A DNA stretch of 64,000 nt from Neodontobutis hainanensis (lineage: Eukaryota; Chordata; Actinopteri; Gobiiformes; Odontobutidae), in assembly GCA_024349245.1 (NCBI GenBank), contig JALDNG010000879.1, positions 16,276 to 80,275 of the forward strand. Reading direction: 5' to 3'. The position numbers were made by a program, and so were the translations under genes. Below the pieces are notes generated by a model. The model worked only from the letters and a program-made list of their open reading frames with translations, had not been told where the DNA came from and did no database searches. Shown here one piece after another: positions 22,051 through 32,493 of this stretch (its first letter is position 1; the number at the start of each line of letters is the position of its first letter).

Positions 22051-22848
22051 CGACACGGCTGGTTCCACAAGTTTCCGTGTCGACATCCTTGCAGACCAGG
22101 GAGTAAGCCACACGTTAAACACATAGTTTGGCGTCATAACAGGTGTAATGGTGCAAACGTGATCAAGGAAAAGTATCTAAGTGTAAAGGGGCTTTACTTG
22201 GTTTGTATTATATCCGTTGCTTATGGAGATAGGTTAAGTTTATCCCTTCAAGGAAGGACTTATTGGGAACAAAGAAATGAGAGCTGTCTCAATTTAGTTT
22301 GTTTAAAGTTTAGGGAGTTGTTTATAATAAAACAAAATACATTAGGAGGATCATAACTTGGAGGGACTTTGCATGCATTTAGGGACAAGGATAAACATAG
22401 TGAATATATAAGGGACATAATGGCTATGCGTGATCCTTCAAAGATTTCTTCTCATTGCTAGGCTGTCCACCAAGGAGCTGATGTCTATGAGCGTGTCATT
22501 TATCAGCAAGGCGACCATTTGAGTGTGTGTATGGTCTACAGTTTGGTTTGGTCGGTTTTAGAGTGTCACTGTGAGTGTTTACCACTGACACAGTGTCTTT
22601 CCGCGTTTTTAACCGTTTGGAGTTGCTGCTGTTACTCCGAGATTTGTCTAGTACAGTGGAAATGTTAGCAGTATTCGCTTGTGAGCAACCTGAGGTTAAG
22701 CAAGGTACTCACAGCGGAGGTTACAATGAGAATTGATTCATTGACAGAGAAAACCAGAGTTATCAGTTACAGTTATTGAATTACTCACAGTTACCACTGA
22801 AAGGTGAAAAGCGTTAGGAAATCAGAGTTAGAGCTTAGTTGTTAGTGG
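22051..22848. other. Region between integrase and 3' LTR, no gene seen
   Basis: Only short frames; no signal peptide or envelope-like sequence. It contains the hairpin next to the polypurine tract. Confidence 0.65.
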
Positions 22849-23325
22849 TTACTGCGAGCTAAGGGATCTGTTTGAGACTACTTGGGAGCATGAACGTCCC
22901 TGTAGATCCCATGGGGTTTTGTGCAACTTTATCTGGCTGCGGTGTATCCACTTGAGAGTGGGTTCCTTTCTCCCTTTGGTGATCTTTATCTGATACACCA
23001 CCGGGGATAGTTTGTTGACAATGGTGTACGGTCTCGCCCGACGCGGGAGGTTGGTACCACCTCTTGTTTGTCCAGTGAGTTGGCTGAACATGTAGTACCA
23101 CACTTTGTCTCCCACCTGTAGTTCGTCCCTAGATGACTTTTGGTCATAATAGGTCTTACGTCCTTCTGCACCTTTGCCTAGTTTTTCCTGGGCGAAGGCG
23201 AAGGTGGTTCTCAGGTGTGTCTGGAGATCAGCCATGTACTGATGTGTGGTATAGGCCGTAGCGATGTTAGCCTCTCCTGGCTGATACAGTAAGTGTAGGG
23301 GAAGCATCATCTGCCTACCGGTCAT
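22849..23325 (-). CDS. Integrase C-terminal domain of the 12-kb element
   Basis: 158 codons: MTGRQMMLPLHLLYQPG, then AEGRKTYYDQKSS, ELQVGDKVWYYMFSQ, RARPYTIVNKLSPVVYQI and TLKWIHRSQIKLH. This is the usual linker and SH3-like C-terminal domain of retroviral and Gypsy integrases. It follows the core in another phase. No env-like frame lies between its stop and the 3' LTR (22052-22848). Confidence 0.7.
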   Translation of the reverse strand: MTGRQMMLPLHLLYQPGEANIATAYTTHQYMADLQTHLRTTFAFAQEKLGKGAEGRKTYYDQKSSRDELQVGDKVWYYMFSQLTGQTRGGTNLPRRARPYTIVNKLSPVVYQIKITKGRKEPTLKWIHRSQIKLHKTPWDLQGRSCSQVVSNRSLSSQ

Positions 23326-23329
23326 GAGC

Positions 23330-24078
23330 TCAAACGGGAGACTCGGTCGCCGTGTGTGGCGTGGCTCTGATAGCCATCAGGACCAAGGGCAGTTTGACGT
23401 CCCAGTCTCGGTGATTAGATGCGACATATTTCTTTAGGATGTCGATCACCGTTCGGTTTGCTCTTTCTACTTGGCCTGAGGACTGGGGATGGTGGCTGAC
23501 GTGGAATTTTGCTTTCACGCCCATGGTTTGCCACAGTTGTCCCATCACCTCGGCGGTGAAGTGAGTCCCACAGTCAGAATCGAACTTACGAGGTAAGCCG
23601 AATCTGGAGAACACGTGGTTCATGAGTAGAAAGGCTGTGGTCTGTGCCGTGTCGTTTGGGGCTGGAAGTCCTTCCACCCATTTAGTGAAGGCACAGGTGA
23701 CCATTAGGATGTATTTGTTGCCCCTTGTTGATATAGTCAGGGTCCCATCCAATCGATTTGGAGGTCAGACCACGGAAAAGAAATGCCCCTTCTTTTAAGG
23801 GTGCGATGGAGTGGTCTTGTCGGTTGAGATTGGCAGCATACTAGGCAGCCTTTGATGTATTCTGCCACGCCCATTTGCATGCGTGGCCAGTATGCCACTT
23901 GTTGAAGTGCCTGATGTGTTGCGCGAACACCTCTGTGGCCTGCTAAAGGAGCGTCATGTGCGTATGCGTTAGCATGACCCCTTAGGCTCTGAGGCACTAC
24001 GAACGCAGGTGAAGTGAGGGTGTCAGAGACGTGACAAGCAAGCCATGACGCAGGTGGAGTCGAGCGCGCACCGCCCAT
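23330..24078 (-). pseudogene. Integrase, zinc-finger and catalytic core, one frameshift
   Basis: Part one (23737-24078): HDAPLAGHRGVRATHQALQQ ... YIKGCLVCCQSQP, the HHCC zinc finger, and LQIDWMGP with the first catalytic Asp. Part two (23330-23752, other phase): FGLPRKFDSDCGTHFTAEVM with the second Asp, and HHPQSSGQVERANRTVIDIL with the Glu. All three catalytic residues are present, but the phase changes near 23745. The function would be insertion of cDNA into chromosomal DNA. Confidence 0.75.
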
Positions 24079-24602
24079 AGCTTTTGAAGATATGCGTCGG
24101 AGGAAAGGTCAGTGTCTACGATGGGGTTAGACACCGGGTCTGAAAGGTAAAGAATAAGTTTGTAGATTGCCGAGTCTGCTGCTTGAAGGGCAACGAGGTC
24201 GGAACCAGCGAAAGAAAGAGTAGAAGTAGATGGGTCTGCAGGGCCCGGAACCGAGGCATCGGTTGCGGTTGCCTTAGATCGGGTAATCATACAGACAGAA
24301 TGGGTGGGATGGGTGGGAAGGGGTCGATCGTACGAGGTTTCTGGCTGGAATTGCCAGAGCGTACCGTCAAGAGCCCCTTGTTTTGCCATGAGGTCTGCCT
24401 GATATTTCAGGTCTTTGTCTGTATCAGGATCAATGGAGAGCAGGGAGCCTGTCTGTACGACCATTACCTCAGTATCAGCCAGATCGACCCTACAGATAGT
24501 GTCGGTATCGACCACAAGTGAGGGGTATATGGCGATTGCTCCGGAAGGTTTCGTGTAGACAACTCCGGTCTCCTGTTGTTCAGTCGCGAGTGAGTGTGGC
24601 AT
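23997..24602 (-). CDS. RNase H tail and integrase N-terminal linker of the 12-kb element
   Basis: 201 codons. DLKYQADLMAKQGALDGTLW is the typical end of an RNase H domain (ADxLAKxGA), so the deletion that removed the polymerase ends just before it, near 24420. Then comes the spacer preceding the integrase zinc finger (ALQAADSAIYKLILYL, AVRARLHLRHGLL). No D/E-rich RNase H active site remains upstream. Confidence 0.6.
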   Translation of the reverse strand: MPHSLATEQQETGVVYTKPSGAIAIYPSLVVDTDTICRVDLADTEVMVVQTGSLLSIDPDTDKDLKYQADLMAKQGALDGTLWQFQPETSYDRPLPTHPTHSVCMITRSKATATDASVPGPADPSTSTLSFAGSDLVALQAADSAIYKLILYLSDPVSNPIVDTDLSSDAYLQKLWAVRARLHLRHGLLVTSLTPSLHLRS

Positions 24603-24648
24603 ACGTCCTATGACTGGGATTCTGAGTTCACAGTCATGGAACCTAGTG

Positions 24649-25119
24649 TCAATCAGCCAACCTAAAGGTATTGGCAGTAGGATTCTGCACTAGCACGTGT
24701 GTTGATCGAGAGTCGAGCTCGACCAGGGGTGTTGCCTGGACAGACAAGCCTAACTCAACGAACAGAGGCGACGGTTGGAAGAACGCTTGTGAAGAGTTAA
24801 CTTGTTGTCCTGGAAACGCTTTCAAATGTATGTCCATGATGTTACGCGGCGGTATCGTGAGATGGCAGTCGTTACTTACCTGACACACGTCGGGGATTGT
24901 TTGACCCAATCTCAAGTTTCCTTTGGTCAGTGAAGGTGATTCTTTACGTACTCCAGTCAGGGACCAGAGAACGTTGTTAATGGTGTCGACTTGTGCGCCG
25001 AGTTCGACTAGCATGTCAGCCCCAATGTACACTGAATGTGACAGATTGGGGATGACCGCAAAAGTGTGGGTTAGTTCTCTTTTGTTCCATCGCATTTGCG
25101 ATGGCAGAGCATAGACCAA
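24649..25119 (-). CDS. Second retropepsin-like segment, frame-shifted
   Basis: 156 codons in another phase, overlapping the end of the previous piece. IPNLSHSVYIGADMLVELGA followed by QVDTINNVLWSL resembles the closing half of a second retropepsin-like domain (compare LLIGKDILNRFELLIDF in the first). The rest (RLGQTIPDVCQVSNDCHLTI) is unrecognised. Either a duplicated protease-like domain or a lineage-specific linker before the lost polymerase. Confidence 0.5.
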   Translation of the reverse strand: MVYALPSQMRWNKRELTHTFAVIPNLSHSVYIGADMLVELGAQVDTINNVLWSLTGVRKESPSLTKGNLRLGQTIPDVCQVSNDCHLTIPPRNIMDIHLKAFPGQQVNSSQAFFQPSPLFVELGLSVQATPLVELDSRSTHVLVQNPTANTFRLAD

Positions 25120-26479
25120 TGGCGGTTAACGCATGAGTCGGTGTGGGGTTAGCAGGGAACCTAGTGCGCTTCTTTATGAAGGTCAGGCACGGGTTTATCT
25201 GCGTTAGAGTGTTAAACAGTTCCTGGCTGATGGCAGATTTGTCAGCCCATAAGACCATGGCGACATCATCCACTGGAGCTTCCAGTGTGATGCCCTTGAC
25301 GATCTGGGGTGTCATCGCTAATGGGTCCTTCAGCGTGCATAGGAAGTTGTCACGCAATGTAAAGGGGTTTAGTTCGCACCAAGATTGCATGGTTGTTGTA
25401 CCAGCGGTGTCGGTGGCTATCCTATCGATTGGTGATTCCCTGTCAATCGCATAGCACTGAGATTCATTCAGTAAGATTGGAAGTGGTTCTCGCACTTGGG
25501 CCCAAATCTTCAGCTGCTTGAAATCGATCAGTAGTTCGAAGCGATTGAGGATGTCTTTACCAATTAAAAGTGGGACATTGTCAAGGTATGACACGTACAC
25601 TGGGTGTATCAGTGTCATGGGTCCGATGGTCAGTTGGACTAAGGCTACCTCGTTGATGATCGTCCGATCGTCAGAGTAAGGCCTTATTTCTAGAAAGCAC
25701 GGGTGGGACTTCAAGTCCCTGTGGGATCTTCTCGCTATAGCCTGGAGTGATCTGAACAGGTTGCCTGAAATTAGGCTGATGTCAGCGGTTGTGCCGAGAA
25801 GTGCTTCGTGCGTCAAGTGGTCTTCTAACAAGACAGAGAGATAAAGCTTTCGAGCTACTCCCTTTTCAGTTAGGTGACCCAGAAATTGGTGAAAGGGTGT
25901 TTCACATTCGATAGTCGTGGCGTGGTCATGGCACAGCCCGATGTTTGGGTTCACTTGGACGGCGCTAGACGGACTGAGGTATTTGTGATCTGGATCACTT
26001 CCCTCCGTGTTGTCCATGCTAGGGTCCTGGACAATGTCATTGAGTGGCTCTGGATTGTCAGAGCCTAGGTACAGGTCTGGGAGATGTTCATTCCCTTCAG
26101 TAGACTCTGTATTTTCGTTGCGTGTTAAGTCGACTTGGATCGGTTGTGACTGTGTCTGAATCGGGGCCTTAGAGGCCTCCACCGTATACAAATCAGCCTT
26201 GTCCTTGGACTTTTCGCGCATTCGTTTGAGTATGCGTTCTATGGCCCGAGCCTCCTCTGTAGTCAGACTCCTTTCGCTAGCGGGGTTTCCCACGCGATCA
26301 GTCTGAGTTTCAGGGGCTCGGTCCCTCGCATGACTTTGTCGTTCGACAGGTGGGCTACCTGATGATCGTTGGTCTTGGGACCGACGATAATGGTTTCTCC
26401 TGTCGTCCGCGTTTTGATAGGACCCCTTGGTTACGGTTTGGATTGGTTCGAAATTTTTTTTTTGAACCGAGGTCTCCAT
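25016..26479 (-). CDS. Protease-containing polyprotein piece of the 12-kb element
   Basis: 487 codons in the same phase as gag but separated from it by several stops. The first 150 residues are charged and low-complexity. From about residue 230 it resembles a retropepsin: HEALLGTTADISLISGNLF corresponds to the usual catalytic LLDTGADISLIS but reads GTTA in place of DTGA, and NVPLLIGKDILNRFELLIDF is the family's closing motif. The catalytic aspartate therefore appears lost. The remaining 200 residues (KDPLAMTPQIVKG, APVDDVAMVLWADKSAISQE) are not reverse transcriptase and I do not recognise them. Confidence 0.65.
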   Translation of the reverse strand: METSVQKKNFEPIQTVTKGSYQNADDRRNHYRRSQDQRSSGSPPVERQSHARDRAPETQTDRVGNPASERSLTTEEARAIERILKRMREKSKDKADLYTVEASKAPIQTQSQPIQVDLTRNENTESTEGNEHLPDLYLGSDNPEPLNDIVQDPSMDNTEGSDPDHKYLSPSSAVQVNPNIGLCHDHATTIECETPFHQFLGHLTEKGVARKLYLSVLLEDHLTHEALLGTTADISLISGNLFRSLQAIARRSHRDLKSHPCFLEIRPYSDDRTIINEVALVQLTIGPMTLIHPVYVSYLDNVPLLIGKDILNRFELLIDFKQLKIWAQVREPLPILLNESQCYAIDRESPIDRIATDTAGTTTMQSWCELNPFTLRDNFLCTLKDPLAMTPQIVKGITLEAPVDDVAMVLWADKSAISQELFNTLTQINPCLTFIKKRTRFPANPTPTHALTAIGLCSAIANAMEQKRTNPHFCGHPQSVTFSVHWG

Positions 26480-26686
26480 TGAGGGCCCTGGTCTTTGAAC
26501 TTACGCTCAGGCCAGGTCGGGTGTGGACCCGGCTCTCCTTTGTGTGGTCGAGGTCCCTCTTTCCTGTCTGGAAAGCGGAGGCTCCTGGGCAACTTAGATT
26601 GGAGGTCGGCGCTCCTTGAGCGCTAGACTCCGATCTACGGTGACGAGTGTCTGGCTTTGACGCGTTTAGTCTGCCTCAGCATCTGT

Positions 26687-28348
26687 TTAGTAAATGCCCG
26701 CATTGCCATCTCGCGGTTGGCGGCTGGTCTGCGTTTGTGGGTATGCAGAAACGCCAAGATGATGGCTGGTAGTTGGATGGAGGTTTTGCACAAAGAGGGC
26801 TTTGAAGTTTTTATCCTCCTCCATGTTTGGTTCATTGAGTGGACCGAAATAACCTTTGCGTAGCCGATGATAGTATAGCTGTGGGGACTCTGGCCGTGCC
26901 TGTTTGATCATTAGGGCGGCAGTCAGACCCACATTTACCGTAACGTCTGAGAATTCCACCCTGAGAGACTGACTAAGGAGATCAAAGTCAGCTTGGACCT
27001 CAGGAGGTTGACGTTCGATGAAGCTACTAACATCTCTGCTTGATGTTAGTTTTATCAAAAAGATTTTGTCCTCAACGGTAGCATTGGGTATTTTCTGTAG
27101 GTAGAACTCAATGTCTCTAAGGTACGCGCTAGTGTCATGAGCCGATCCTTGATGGGGCTCGAAGCGAGTGATATGACGCGCAATTTTGTCAAAGTCTTTG
27201 TTATTGGGACCGTAGTCCAGATGTCTCCGTGTCAAAGCTGGTTGTTGGACAAAGTTCGATTGCCTACCTGTTGGTAGTGAGAAGTAATCCGAATGCCTAC
27301 CTGTGGAAGCTCGCGGAAAGACGGCCGGGCTCTCGGCTCCGGTTGGTCCTCTTTCCGTTGCGTCCAGGCGCGGTAGTGGTCGCAAAATTGGATTAGTTAG
27401 TGAAGTGGCTCCCTTCTGGGAGTTTTCCTTTGGCCTAACAGGTTTGTATGCCGGGGTAACCAGCACTTGGTTCGGAGCGCTTTTAAACTCCATATTCTTA
27501 CCTGGTTGTGTTTGGGCGTCCTCTGTCAGGCGCGCCTGAAGTTGTTCAATAAGCTGGCGGTCTAAGTCACCTTGTTGAGTGAGGGCCTCTACCCGTGCAC
27601 TCAGGGACTCTCTCCGCCGAGCTTCCTGTGCCAGCATATTCGCGGACAGCTGTGCACTTTTGCCTGCTTTGATGAGTTCCTCTCGCATAGCGTCGTGCTC
27701 ATTGCGATGGTCACTGAGCTGCAGTTCTGCTAGGTCACGAGCAGACCTTGTGTCGCTCAGCTCGTTCTTTAGGTCACTGAGGGTCCCCTCAGTTATCTGG
27801 AGTTCCTGATTCAATGTCTTGATATCGCGTTGGAAGCGGGCGAGGTCCTGTTTCTGGACCTGGATTTTCTCGTGGCTGCGTGCCAGGAGATCCTCGGCTT
27901 GTTTCTGCTGCGCGCGCATAACAATAGCCATTTGACCTAACAGCTTAGTTAGATCCTTGTCTTTTGGCTTAGAGGTTAGCGCAATGCTAATCAAGGAGCT
28001 AAGAACTGAATCTAGCTCGTTGGGAGGTATGGTCTGAATCTCGTCAACATATTGGGGTAGCACCTGTTCTGTTAAATCATTTAGAGCTGAGTCTAAGTGA
28101 TCCAGAAGCTTGATGGGACTACCAGAACCTGTAGACTGTGAGTCAGACTTGTTGAGAAATGGGGTTTCTCTGAGAAAGTGAGTTATTGTTAGATCACGTT
28201 TTAACTGCAAGGAGAGAGTTACTACTTGTAGAGTGTTACGAAGAAGGCGCGTAAAACTCAAGCAGACTGTAAAAGGATTTTTGAAAATCTGAGTAAAAGT
28301 GTAAATAATAAAAAAAAATAATGAAGGAATAAAAATTAAAGTTAACAT
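26687..28348 (-). CDS. Gag-like protein of the 12-kb element
   Basis: An open frame of 553 codons. The first 60 residues (MLTLIFIPSLFFFIIYTFTQ...) come from AT-rich leader, so the true start may be later, for example at a Met before the coiled coil. Residues about 155-290 form a long heptad-rich, charged coiled coil (EKIQVQKQDLARFQRDIKTL and on). A capsid-like part follows at about 385-530 (ITRFEPHQG, YLRDIEFYLQKIP, SSFIERQPPEVQADFDLLSQ). It ends in two close stops, and I see no CCHC zinc knuckle after it. Structural protein role is inferred from position and composition. Confidence 0.7.
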   Translation of the reverse strand: MLTLIFIPSLFFFIIYTFTQIFKNPFTVCLSFTRLLRNTLQVVTLSLQLKRDLTITHFLRETPFLNKSDSQSTGSGSPIKLLDHLDSALNDLTEQVLPQYVDEIQTIPPNELDSVLSSLISIALTSKPKDKDLTKLLGQMAIVMRAQQKQAEDLLARSHEKIQVQKQDLARFQRDIKTLNQELQITEGTLSDLKNELSDTRSARDLAELQLSDHRNEHDAMREELIKAGKSAQLSANMLAQEARRRESLSARVEALTQQGDLDRQLIEQLQARLTEDAQTQPGKNMEFKSAPNQVLVTPAYKPVRPKENSQKGATSLTNPILRPLPRLDATERGPTGAESPAVFPRASTGRHSDYFSLPTGRQSNFVQQPALTRRHLDYGPNNKDFDKIARHITRFEPHQGSAHDTSAYLRDIEFYLQKIPNATVEDKIFLIKLTSSRDVSSFIERQPPEVQADFDLLSQSLRVEFSDVTVNVGLTAALMIKQARPESPQLYYHRLRKGYFGPLNEPNMEEDKNFKALFVQNLHPTTSHHLGVSAYPQTQTSRQPRDGNAGIY

Positions 28349-30079
28349 TTTATTTTATTTAAAATAAAATAAAATTCTAATTAAATTAAAATAAAAGGGG
28401 TATTAAGTCAAATAAGTCAGACTGAAAGTAATAAAAGAAGGAATTGTTGAAGTGGAAGTTAGTATAAAGTCTGCTTGTGAATTAAGTGACTTTATGCTAG
28501 TATTAAGCAGTGGCTATGTAGCAATAGCCTAGTGGTGTGAACGTTAATGAGGGGTAACAGTGCTAATTTGTAAAATTAACAGTGCAGAATCAGTGGGTTT
28601 AATCTAACAATTCATGCAGGTAATCAGCTTTTAAATTACAGCTATGACAAAATTCGTGCAGGGTTAAGTCTGTTCAGACGTAACAGCAGGGTTGTCGTAG
28701 TGTTAGTAAGCTGTTAGCATTAGCATTCCAATTTGACAAATCCTGTGTAGATAGGAAAGTCACAAAACAAGTCTTAAATTGTTAATCAAGACAAATTAAT
28801 CAATCAAATTAAATGCAGGGTTAGCATCAAAGATTTTCCAAAAGCAGATGCAATGTTCATTAAAAATGTCACAATTGTTAGTTAACTCCTATTGTGCATT
28901 CAGGTTTTACACACAGGCATTAACAACAATCAAAAACAGCTTAATAGCAGTTCAGTAGTTGTTAATAAAGCAGAGTAATTCACTTTTTATGTTAATTCAA
29001 TCAGGCTTTTCAGTGTCAATGAAAGCTTAAATTATTCAGTTGTTAAGTTCTAAACTTGAATTAGTCACTGTTTTAAGGAAAAGTGTAATTCCGTTGAGTG
29101 ACCACCAGAGAGAGACGTAGAGCTCCTCTGAGATTTTTAGAAGTTTCGCACTTCTCTTCCGCTAGGGGCAGTAGAAATTTGTGTCTGTGGTTTTACTACT
29201 TCTTTCCGCTAGGGGGCGATAAAGACTCTCGTGAGTCAGTGGTTTTACCACTTCTTTCCGCTAGGGGGCGATAGAGACTCTCGTGAGTCTCTGGCTTCCG
29301 GAGTGAAGTCTCCGGCACGCCCCTTTGAGGGTGGCGGGGCAAAGTTTGTTTTTACCTCCAGTCAGAGACTGACTTGGGACGCGTCTACAACTTGTTAAAC
29401 CAGCGGTTTAAAACACAGCAGCGCTTTGTACAAGGCAGGTACAAGGCCACGTTTTAAACACAAGCACATTTACCACAGCAGGCTCAAACCACGTTTTTAG
29501 ACAAAACGCACGGCAGCCCACGTGGCTTTTAGGGGGAGGGTTTTCACAGTTAGCTAGGCTGTGAAGGCCTCCAGCACGGGTTTTTTAATCCATTCAAAAT
29601 ACACCCAGGCTCATAAGCCTTAGGCAAGACAAGTTTTCTCATAAAATTCCGGTGTAACGCGGCAATTTTTTTTTTCCAACTTGTAAGAGACAAGTTACAC
29701 ACTTTGGCTCGTGTGTTTAACATGCATGCAATTTGCAGAGTCTCTAAGCTTTGTAACAGACTCTAAGCAACTTTTAACAAGTACTTGATTAATGCTCTGG
29801 CCATAAATGTACGTACAATACTAATTGTAATTCAAAACAATATCAGTCCAGCTGGTACGATTTGAATTAGCAATTTCGACAGCGCTTCACACTTAAACAA
29901 ACAAAAGCACAACTCTCACATACACACACGCACACGGTTAAACGCATTGCTAAGCAACAGCACAACAAAGGCACAGCTTTCAATGGACAGCAATTTTGTA
30001 AAGACTTTGGATATTGAGTGATTCTAATGTTTAATCAAGAAAATTCTTCCGAGGCTCACGCGGGGCGTAAAAAATAATA
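28349..30079 (-). other. Leader of the 12-kb element with tandem stem-loop repeats
   Basis: No gene. About 29145-29300 holds three tandem units around cttctttccgctagggggcg and actctcgtgagtc, each able to form short hairpins (gactctcgtgagtc is itself self-complementary). In an LTR leader such repeats could serve dimerisation or packaging; that is inference. Confidence 0.6.
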
Positions 30080-32095
30080 TGTAGTGAATATGGTCTTATT
30101 AATAATTAATATGAATATTAATTATGAAAATTAATAATTAATATTTTGCTTATCAAAATATTAATTTCTTTCGGGGCACCACTCTAGTTTTGAACAGATC
30201 CAGAGAAACTGTTTAGTCTAGTCTCATTAATCTAAAGGAAGTAAATTCTTCTCGTTTTCGAAAATTAATGAATTAAACATTGAAACAGTAAATGTCTTTA
30301 TGGGATTTTATTAAAGATTATGCAAGATGTTAAAATAACGAATAATGATGATGGAAGGACACAAAGGGATAATTATTGACACATGAATGGGTAAATCAAA
30401 GAACGATAAAACACTTTACTTTCAGAGGATTTTGTGAAATAAAAGAAAGTAGGCCTATTGATTATTGACTCTATTATCAGATGAGGGGCTGTTACGGAGC
30501 GTTTAGGGGTTCGATGACGGTTTCTGAGGCCAAGGCTGTTATGTTTATACAGTTAGACGCCAAACTTGTGTAACGTTTAGACTCACCCTGGGGGTCGTGA
30601 CTGGTATCAGATCTTAGCGACTAGGACTCCAGAGGTTCTGCAGAACCCTGTCGCAACCGATGACGTTTGTCGCCTCCAGGATGGCCTGCTGTTTCCACTC
30701 TCCAGAGGGGCTGCCGTGGGCCCGGAGATTCAAAAAGCGTCTCGTTACTGTCACAACTAGCCAAGCCTTTTAGCATCAGCGTCGTACACCGAGTAAAATC
30801 GAGTCCTTCAAAGTTATTGCGAAGTCCACTGGAGAAGGTTTAGCGGCTGTGTTGCTGGCTTAAACTTGCTCGAGAAAGTTAGATTTTAGTCAAGCTAACT
30901 CTTTAGCAGGCAGGAAATCTTCAAAAATAAAAGCGAGGCCACTTCCTTTTGTTGGCAGGCTGGCAGGAAGTAAGCTACTTTGAGCAGCTGTGTGAAGGAA
31001 ACTTTATCGCGGCAAGCTAAACTTGCAGGCTTTAAAGTACAAAGAAAATTTACTCGTTACACGAGGTCCGGAGCTTGTGATGGTTTCGAGGGCCTACGGC
31101 CCTGAACGGACAAGAGGTCCAGTGCGAAGTGAAGAGGAGACAAAGAGTAGTGCAGAGAGTAGTAGAGTGTGTTTTTGGCTGTGCGCCAGTTTTAACACCT
31201 CTGGACAGGGTGTGTCTTACGGAGAAGGCATTGCTTTGGGGGGAGTTTAAATGTTTAAACTAAGTCTTAAACATTCCTTTTGTTTCACCCTATTTTCCTT
31301 GGTTTTCGTAAAACACACAAAAACATTTGTACTTGCAGGATTATGCAAAGAAACATTTGTCAGACTTATTATAAAAACATATATTCATTACATTTTATTA
31401 ACATAAAACGTAACTCTGTAGAAATGGAATAAGGAATTAGTTGCCTTGTAAAACTCTGCATCCTGAAAACAAACAGTATAATTGTTAGTACATTCACAAT
31501 CTTTCTAAGTAATAAAATAACAAAATGTCCTTTAATGAAATAACACCAAATGTCCTTCTTGAATGCAGAGTCATTTGTCCAGTTAAACCAAAAGGGGGTA
31601 GTGTTTGACCATGCCCGAATGACTATGATCAAAGACATTTTCAACTGTCAATCAGGATTAGAATAAAGTGTTCTCAAGAAAGCTGGATGAACACCTTATC
31701 TTCAGAATTTATGACTTTCTGACAGTGGCGTCTATAGCGTCTGGATCTCTCCATGAGTCTTTGACCTGGTTGGTCTTTGGTGCTGGTTGGACCTAGGTCC
31801 CAGCTTTTATGAAAACAAACAAAATCGTTAATTATAAGTCCTGAAGACTGGTTCAGTCTTATCCAAGCAAGAAACATCTGTGAATAGTTAAAAAGGACAC
31901 GTTGGTGTCCTTTTATCTGAAAGAAAACGGGTTAGCATGTCTTTTTCTTAAGATTTACGTCCACGGCCTGTCTCTGGAGGCCGATGGTGAAACAGTTGTT
32001 AATCTTGAAGACCCTTAGTGAAACAGTTTGGAGGTCTGTAAGTGATTAAACAAATGTTATAATCCGTGTGGCGTTCTGGAGGCTGATCTGCTACA
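30080..32095 (-). repeat. 5' LTR of the 12-kb element
   Basis: 2016 bp, reading TGTAGCAGATCAGCC from its right end. It aligns end to end with 20030-22041. No obvious tRNA-type primer site (TGG...) follows at 30079 and below; the first bases after the LTR are TATTATTTTTTACGCCCCGC, so the primer is unidentified. Confidence 0.9.
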
Positions 32096-32099
32096 ATAA

Positions 32100-32490
32100 C
32101 CTCCAAAGCAATAAACCATATTTAAAACCTAACACCATTTACAAACCTAAAACCAAATACTTAGACTTCTTTAAAATCCCTAAACCATAAAACACTGTTA
32201 AGCCCCCTCTCTATTGCCCTGTCGTGGTCTGGCCCAGAACCTTTTAAATGTTAGTTGTTCCCCCAGGGACTCTTTTAGCCAGACACCAGCCATCATCCCA
32301 AGCGCAGATCTGCAGGTCGGAACTATAATACAATCAATAAGTTATCTCTTAAAACCAATCATGTGCAATGTCCTTCTTTGTGCCAGTTCACATTTGTTTA
32401 AAGTGCTGCTTGCTCCAGTACAGTCTAGTACAGAAGCAAGTCTGCCTAGTTTGTGGGGATGTGTTTGCAGTGAGCGTCATTACAGCTTGA
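32100..32490. other. Spacer right of the 12-kb element, no gene seen
   Basis: AT-rich with short repeats of aaacctaa/aaaccaaa type at 32110-32190. Nothing recognised. Confidence 0.6.
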
Positions 32491-32493
32491 AAC

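Larger units (their letters stand above)
20030..32095 (-). mobile_element. 12-kb LTR retroelement lacking reverse transcriptase
   Basis: Complete insertion: ends TGTAG...CTACA, flanked by a 4-bp target duplication ATAA (20026-20029 and 32096-32099), with two LTRs of about 2.01 kb that differ by roughly two dozen changes by eye, so it is young. Orientation is fixed by the coding frames and by a polypurine tract next to the left LTR. In element sense: 5' LTR, 1.7-kb leader, gag, protease region, RNase H tail, integrase, short non-coding tail, 3' LTR. There is no room for a reverse transcriptase between protease and integrase, and no env. Family unassigned; the 4-bp duplication and integrase suggest a retrovirus-like or Ty3-related lineage. 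Confidence 0.88.

Noticed and set aside
22051..22848. Envelope gene downstream of integrase in the 12-kb element
   Set aside because: No frame longer than about 65 codons, no signal peptide and no transmembrane segment in element sense.
24183..24521. Plus-strand frames opposite the 12-kb element (also 26350-26619, 27303-27539, 27579-27809)
   Set aside because: They are antisense shadows of gag and pol with no domain of their own.
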